64,000 nucleotides of DNA, taken from the NCBI RefSeq assembly GCF_001544875.2, contig NZ_FCOA02000035.1, positions 16,534 to 80,533 on the forward strand. The letters run 5' to 3'. Under the pieces are notes generated by a model. It was not told the DNA's origin. It ran no database searches and was given only the letters and a program-made list of their open reading frames with translations. Positions 60,600 through 64,000 of the stretch are shown here, piece after piece; within the stretch, counting starts at the first letter, position 1; every line of letters begins with the position of its first letter. Origin of the DNA: Caballeronia hypogeia (lineage in GTDB: Bacteria; Pseudomonadota; Gammaproteobacteria; Burkholderiales; Burkholderiaceae). A program made the translations under genes and the position numbers.

Positions 60600-61814
60600 T
60601 TATTCAGCGAAGAGATCCGGTCCGAAGACCTCGTAGTGAATCCTCGCCTCCGGAACATCCAGCGCCTTCAGCGCATCGTGCTGGATTCGCATGAAGGGAA
60701 TCGGCCCGCAGATGTAGTAGTCGGCGTCCGGCTGCAGGATGATGTCCTTTATCCCGCCGAGATCGACGAAACCCTTGCGGTCGTAGTCCTTGCCCTCGAC
60801 ATCGCCGGGCAGCGGATCATCGTAGTAGATCACCGCCTTGAAGTTCGCATAGGTCGCCGCGGTCTGACGCAGCCGGTCGCGCATGGCATGCACCGCGCTG
60901 TTGCGCGCGCCATGCACGAATATCACCTGCCGCTGCGGGTTCTGTATCGCGCGTCTGAGCATGCTCACCATCGGCGTGAGGCCCACGCCGCCGCTAATCA
61001 GCACGATCGGCGTCGTCGCGTTCACATCGATATAGAAGGTGCCGAAGGGCGCGGCGAGATCGAGCTCGTCGCCCACGTTCACATGTTCGTGCAGCAGCGA
61101 GGACACATGCCCGGGCGGGCGCGTCGTGTCGCCTTCCTCACGCTTCACGGAGATGCGATAGCTATGTCCATTCGGCATGTCCGACAAACTGTATTGGCGG
61201 ATCTGCTGGAGATTCAACGCGGGCACCTTCACCGCGACGCTGACGAACTGCCCCGGCTCGAAGTTCATGATGGGCTGGCCGTCCGCCGGCTCCAGGGTGA
61301 ACGACGTGATCACGCTGCTTTCGGGGTGTTTGTCCTTGACGACGAAACGCCGCCAGCCATTCCATCCGCCGAGCTGCGCGGCCGTTGTCTCGCGCAGCTC
61401 GCTCTCCATGCCCATCAGCACGTCGGCGAGATTGCCGTAAGCCTGCGCCCACGCGGCGATGATGTCGTCGGTGGCGGCCGCGCCGAGCACATCCTTGATC
61501 GCGCCGAGCAGGTGTTCGCCGACGACGGGATAGTGTTCCGCCCGCACGTCGAGGCTTGCGTGTTTGTGCGCGATGTTTCTCAGCACCGCCGCGAGACTCT
61601 CCGGATTCTCGATGTTCTCCGCGTACGCATAAACCGCGCGCGCGAGCGCCTGTTGCTGCTGGCCTTGTTCCTGATGCGCCATGTTGAAGACGTTCTTCAA
61701 CTCGGGATGCGCCTGAAAAAGCCTCAGATAGAAACGCTGGATGATCGGATAGCCGTGCTCGGCCAGCACAGGTGCGGTGGCCTTGACGATATCCTTGGTC
61801 TTTTGCGTAAGCAT
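60600..61814 (-). CDS. hmp: Flavohemoglobin (nitric oxide dioxygenase)
   Basis: Converts nitric oxide and oxygen to nitrate using NAD(P)H. 404 residues: globin domain 1-140 with proximal His85 (IAHKHASL) and B/E-helix Tyr and Gln (FYLRLFQ, MAHQEQGQ), ferredoxin-reductase FAD domain about 150-260 (RQYSLSDMPNGHSYRISVKRE) and NAD domain to the end (VLISGGVGLTPMVSML, YYICGPIPFM). Length is normal. A 64-residue gene starts upstream on the same strand. No NsrR- or NorR-type site was recognised in the 162-base gap before it. Confidence 0.93.
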   Translation of the reverse strand: MLTQKTKDIVKATAPVLAEHGYPIIQRFYLRLFQAHPELKNVFNMAHQEQGQQQQALARAVYAYAENIENPESLAAVLRNIAHKHASLDVRAEHYPVVGEHLLGAIKDVLGAAATDDIIAAWAQAYGNLADVLMGMESELRETTAAQLGGWNGWRRFVVKDKHPESSVITSFTLEPADGQPIMNFEPGQFVSVAVKVPALNLQQIRQYSLSDMPNGHSYRISVKREEGDTTRPPGHVSSLLHEHVNVGDELDLAAPFGTFYIDVNATTPIVLISGGVGLTPMVSMLRRAIQNPQRQVIFVHGARNSAVHAMRDRLRQTAATYANFKAVIYYDDPLPGDVEGKDYDRKGFVDLGGIKDIILQPDADYYICGPIPFMRIQHDALKALDVPEARIHYEVFGPDLFAE

Positions 61815-61976
61815 GCTGGCTGCTCCTCTGTCCTGGAAGACATGGTCCGTGGACGGCCAGGAAGGCTGTCGGTCCCTTCGACGCCGGAGCGCGCGCGAGG
61901 TTCACGCGCACGCGGCCTCATGCCGGGCCTTGCATCTGCATTACGCGTGACGGGCGCACGCAGGCCCCGTGCAGGC

Positions 61977-62171
61977 TCAGTGGAGCCGCCGCAGCGCGCG
62001 CAGCAAGGTGTCGCCGTTCTCCGTGATGCGAGGCAAGCTGGCGCCGCCCGCCAGGCGCTCCATCGCCACGAGCTGGCGTTCGAGCAGCGTGTCCAGTTCG
62101 TGCCGGTCGACGATCTGATCGGCGGCGTCCTTGACTAGCATGAGTGTCGCGAATTCGTGGGCGCTGAGCAT
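61977..62171 (-). CDS. Small hypothetical protein (64 residues) upstream of hmp
   Basis: MLSAHEFATLMLVKDAADQI start, a Leu-rich amphipathic helical protein (ELDTLLERQLVAMERLAGG) ending LLRALRRLH. The codon bias is that of real genes here; an upstream in-frame ATG at 62270 gives an unlikely extension. Ribosome site GGGAGACAGGT lies just upstream. It is 162 bases before hmp on the same strand and may be co-transcribed with it; no function recognised. Confidence 0.6.
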   Translation of the reverse strand: MLSAHEFATLMLVKDAADQIVDRHELDTLLERQLVAMERLAGGASLPRITENGDTLLRALRRLH

Positions 62172-62305
62172 ACCTGTCTCCCGATCGTTTGAATGGTGAT
62201 GGAGGTATGCGTCGGCTGCATATCGCCCGGATTCGGCGGAATGTCTGCAGCGCTTCATTTCAGAACGCACGACCCCGGGGGCAACTATGGCCGCGATGGC
62301 AGCGG

Positions 62306-62321
62306 GACCTGATATTAGGTC
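62306..62321. promoter_or_regulatory. Inverted repeat GACCT-N6-AGGTC
   Basis: GACCT-GATATT-AGGTC in the 243-base gap upstream of the small gene/hmp pair, 134 bases before the small gene start. Confidence 0.35.
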
Positions 62322-62340
62322 GCGCTTCGTATCCGCGGCA

Positions 62341-62358
62341 ATACGGGTCGTCCCGTAT
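62341..62358. promoter_or_regulatory. Inverted repeat ATACGGG-N4-CCCGTAT
   Basis: A perfect 7-bp inverted repeat with a 4-base centre in the same gap. It could be an operator for the minus-strand pair or a weak hairpin after the Nramp-like gene, which ends at 62415. Confidence 0.4.
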
Positions 62359-62414
62359 ATTGGGAGTTTGAAAGATTACGGCGGACATTTGTTGATGTCG
62401 TCCAATTCGCGCCG

Positions 62415-63719
62415 TCAGAAGAACTCCAGCACGAAGTGCGCGCTCAGCGCCGCCGCGGTGGCGATGGTCGCGAGCCAGCTCAGCGCGCGCAGCGTCCAGT
62501 GCGCGGCGAGATCGCCCACGGCTTCCCGCTTCGAGCTGAGCAGGACGAGCAGCACGAGCACGGGCGTCACCGTCATGCCGTTGACGAGCGCGCTCCAGTA
62601 GAGCGCCCGCGCCGCGTCTATCTGCAACGCGGCCAGCAGCATCGCGCCAGCCACGCCGATCAGCATGATACCGACGAGGACGGCCGCGATGCGCCCGTCG
62701 CGCCGCTCGCCGCGCTCCCATTCGAACGAGCTCGCCACCGCCTGCGCGGCCGATCCCGCCAGCGGCGGCAAGGTCAGCAACGCGGAGCCGAGCAGCGCGA
62801 GCGCGAGGACGTGGCGCGCGTAGCCATGCGCGAGCGGCTCCAGCGCGCGGGCCAGTTGCGCATCGGCGCCGACGGGTACGTGCTGCATGACATGCATCGT
62901 CGCCGCCGCCGCGATCATCACGCCAATCGCGACCGCGTTGGAAAGCACGGTCCTCAACAGCACATCGATGCGCTCGCGGCCCATCTTCCGGTCGGTCGCT
63001 TCCTGTTGCGCCGCGGCGCCGCAGCGCGCTTCCCGCGCTTCCTGCTCGGCCTGCGCAAACAGCAAATAAGGACTGACGGTCGTGCCCAGTACCGCGATCA
63101 GCATGCTCATATAGTCCTCGTCCCACATCACGCGCGGGATGAACGAACGCAGCGCGACCGTGTGCCACGGCACGTCCACGAGCACGATGACGCCGACATA
63201 GGCGAACATCGCGAGCGTCAGCCACTTGAGGACGCGCGCATATTGCACGTAACCGATGCGCCATTGCAGGACGATCGACGCGGCGCCCGACACGAGCGCG
63301 AGCCACATCGTCGAGCCTCCGATGAACACGCGCAACGCGATGGCCATCGCGAGGATATCGACGGCGATGTTGAAGGCGTTGGCGATCAGAAAGCGCGCGA
63401 CGGCGAAGTAGAAAAACAGCGGCGAATAATGCTCGCGCATGTTGGCCGTGAGGCCGCGCCCGGTGATGGCGGCGACGCGCGCGGCGATGAGTTGCAGCGC
63501 GACCGTCGATGGATAGGTGAGCACGCACACCCAGAGCAGATCGAAGCCATACCATGCGCCCGCCAGCGTGTAAGTGGCGATGCCGCTCGGATCGTTATCC
63601 GATGCGATGGTGACCAGCCCCGGCCCGACGTTCGCCGCCCACGAGTGCGCGGGCCGCGCGGCGCCGCGCGTGTCGCCCTTCGCCCCCTTGTTCTGAGGAA
63701 TGCGCATGTCGCGATTCAT
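62415..63719 (-). CDS. Nramp-like divalent metal transporter with altered metal-site motifs
   Basis: About 434 residues from MNRDMRIPQN (or MRIPQN at 63707), with about 11 transmembrane helices. The frame extends to 63776, but that start lies inside the terminator hairpin of the next gene. The Nramp helix-1 motif DPGN reads DPSG (IASDNDPSGIATY), and the helix-6 MPH motif reads SPY (LGTTVSPYLLFAQ). The metal-coordinating Asn and Met of manganese/iron Nramps are therefore replaced. Divergent Nramp relatives of this sort may carry other ions such as magnesium; the ion is unknown. It follows the glucarate dehydratase gene on the same strand but is separated by a terminator. Confidence 0.8.
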   Translation of the reverse strand: MNRDMRIPQNKGAKGDTRGAARPAHSWAANVGPGLVTIASDNDPSGIATYTLAGAWYGFDLLWVCVLTYPSTVALQLIAARVAAITGRGLTANMREHYSPLFFYFAVARFLIANAFNIAVDILAMAIALRVFIGGSTMWLALVSGAASIVLQWRIGYVQYARVLKWLTLAMFAYVGVIVLVDVPWHTVALRSFIPRVMWDEDYMSMLIAVLGTTVSPYLLFAQAEQEAREARCGAAAQQEATDRKMGRERIDVLLRTVLSNAVAIGVMIAAAATMHVMQHVPVGADAQLARALEPLAHGYARHVLALALLGSALLTLPPLAGSAAQAVASSFEWERGERRDGRIAAVLVGIMLIGVAGAMLLAALQIDAARALYWSALVNGMTVTPVLVLLVLLSSKREAVGDLAAHWTLRALSWLATIATAAALSAHFVLEFF

Positions 63720-63759
63720 CGACGTGATGGGCGGGGGCACGCATGATTCGTTCCTTGCG

Positions 63760-63796
63760 AAAAAAGCCGCCGACATCGGCGATGTCGGCGGCTTTT
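63760..63796 (-). terminator. Terminator of the glucarate dehydratase gene
   Basis: GCCGCCGACATC-GGC-GATGTCGGCGGC, a perfect 12-bp stem, is flanked by an A-run (63760-63765) and a T-run (63793-63796), so it works in both directions. It is 23 bases after the gudD stop. Confidence 0.85.
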
Positions 63797-63818
63797 GCGC
63801 ATTCGCGAGCGCGCTCGA

Positions 63819-64000
63819 TCAACGCACGAGGCAAGGCTTCTTGTTGTCGAACTTCCAGTTCGGGATCAGGTATTGCATCGCCACGCCGTCATCGCGCGCG
63901 CCCAGGCCGTGCTGCTGATACAGCGCGTGCGCCTTCTCCACTTCGTCCATATCCAGCTCGACGCCCAGACCCGGCACTTCCGGCACCTTCACCTTGCCGC
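63819..64000 (-). CDS. gudD: Glucarate dehydratase, C-terminal 60 residues (continues outside the window)
   Basis: Dehydrates D-glucarate to 5-keto-4-deoxyglucarate. Only the 3' end is present. VPEVPGLGVELDMDEVEKAHALYQ, ARDDGVAMQYLIPNWKFD and the final NKKPCLVR closely match the E. coli GudD C-terminus (PGLGVELDMDQ, GLGARDD, MQYLIPGW, FDNKRPCMVR). The active-site part is beyond position 64000. The strong terminator downstream shows it is the last gene of its transcript. Confidence 0.88.
   Translation of the reverse strand, partial: GKVKVPEVPGLGVELDMDEVEKAHALYQQHGLGARDDGVAMQYLIPNWKFDNKKPCLVR

Noticed and set aside
1..64000. Mobile elements, CRISPR arrays, tRNA/rRNA genes
   Set aside because: Looked for transposase ORFs, terminal repeats, regularly spaced repeats and tRNA-like cloverleaves by eye; none found, although a tRNA could be missed without a covariance search.

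Overview
The window is high-GC beta-proteobacterial DNA, most likely from the Paraburkholderia/Caballeronia branch of the Burkholderiaceae. The evidence is strong G/C preference at third codon positions, Burkholderia-type 16-strand porins, a large set of LysR (GcvA-like) and GntR regulators each next to a small catabolic gene set, a membrane PQQ glucose dehydrogenase, and paralogous leuCD and putA genes. It looks like a secondary replicon or accessory chromosomal region devoted to catabolism. I saw no rRNA or tRNA gene, insertion sequence, phage module, CRISPR array or replication origin.

Layout. (1) 1-9.1 kb, sugars: the end of a galactofuranose-type ABC importer operon (ytfR-ytfT-yjfF) with a FadR-type GntR gene, a phytanoyl-CoA-dioxygenase-like gene, a lipoprotein GH3 beta-glucosidase and a divergent LacI regulator. 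(2) 9.2-13.7 kb: a LysR regulator divergent from a second leuCD pair and a 2-hydroxycarboxylate transporter, probably a catabolic hydratase for a branched or C4/C5 hydroxy acid. (3) 13.7-15.9 kb: a lone MASE1-like membrane protein, an unknown small protein, a winged-helix regulator and a YbaK-type deacylase; two copies of the operator-like sequence TTATCA-N3-TGATAA flank this set. (4) 15.9-30.8 kb, mixed: porin, glucose dehydrogenase, LysR, EamA exporter, GAF-PAS-PAS-GGDEF protein, XRE regulator with an SDR, a truncated porin, a GntR protein with two tandem DNA-binding domains, a leaderless binding-protein-fold protein, a LysR regulator and a type II NADH dehydrogenase. (5) 30.8-34.9 kb: a sodium/solute symporter and an acid-sugar dehydratase with a GntR regulator and two copies of CTGTCTGACAG.

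(6) 34.9-58.2 kb is the centrepiece, about 23 kb whose genes fit N-methylated amino acid (betaine) and proline catabolism. It holds a GbcA/GbcB-like Rieske demethylase and reductase, a LysR gene preceded by a possible 11-codon leader peptide, a close homologue of the DMSP lyase DddP, a PotD-like binding protein, a proline-racemase-family enzyme with a Ser/Cys pair, a pyrroline-carboxylate-reductase-type Ldh enzyme, ETF-quinone oxidoreductase, an FAD amine dehydrogenase, HutD, EtfBA, HutG, PutA, a PotABC-type ABC transporter and a separate P5C dehydrogenase. The inferred route for proline betaine is import, Rieske demethylation to N-methylproline, FAD/ETF demethylation to proline, then oxidation to glutamate. 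The aldehyde dehydrogenase half of this PutA has lost the catalytic Asn, Glu and Cys, while the separate P5C dehydrogenase in the same operon keeps all three. PutA here therefore appears to be a proline dehydrogenase carrying a pseudo-enzyme domain.

(7) 58.2-64 kb: a Tat-exported sulfatase, flavohemoglobin with a small neighbour, an Nramp-like transporter with altered metal-site residues, and the 3' end of glucarate dehydratase.
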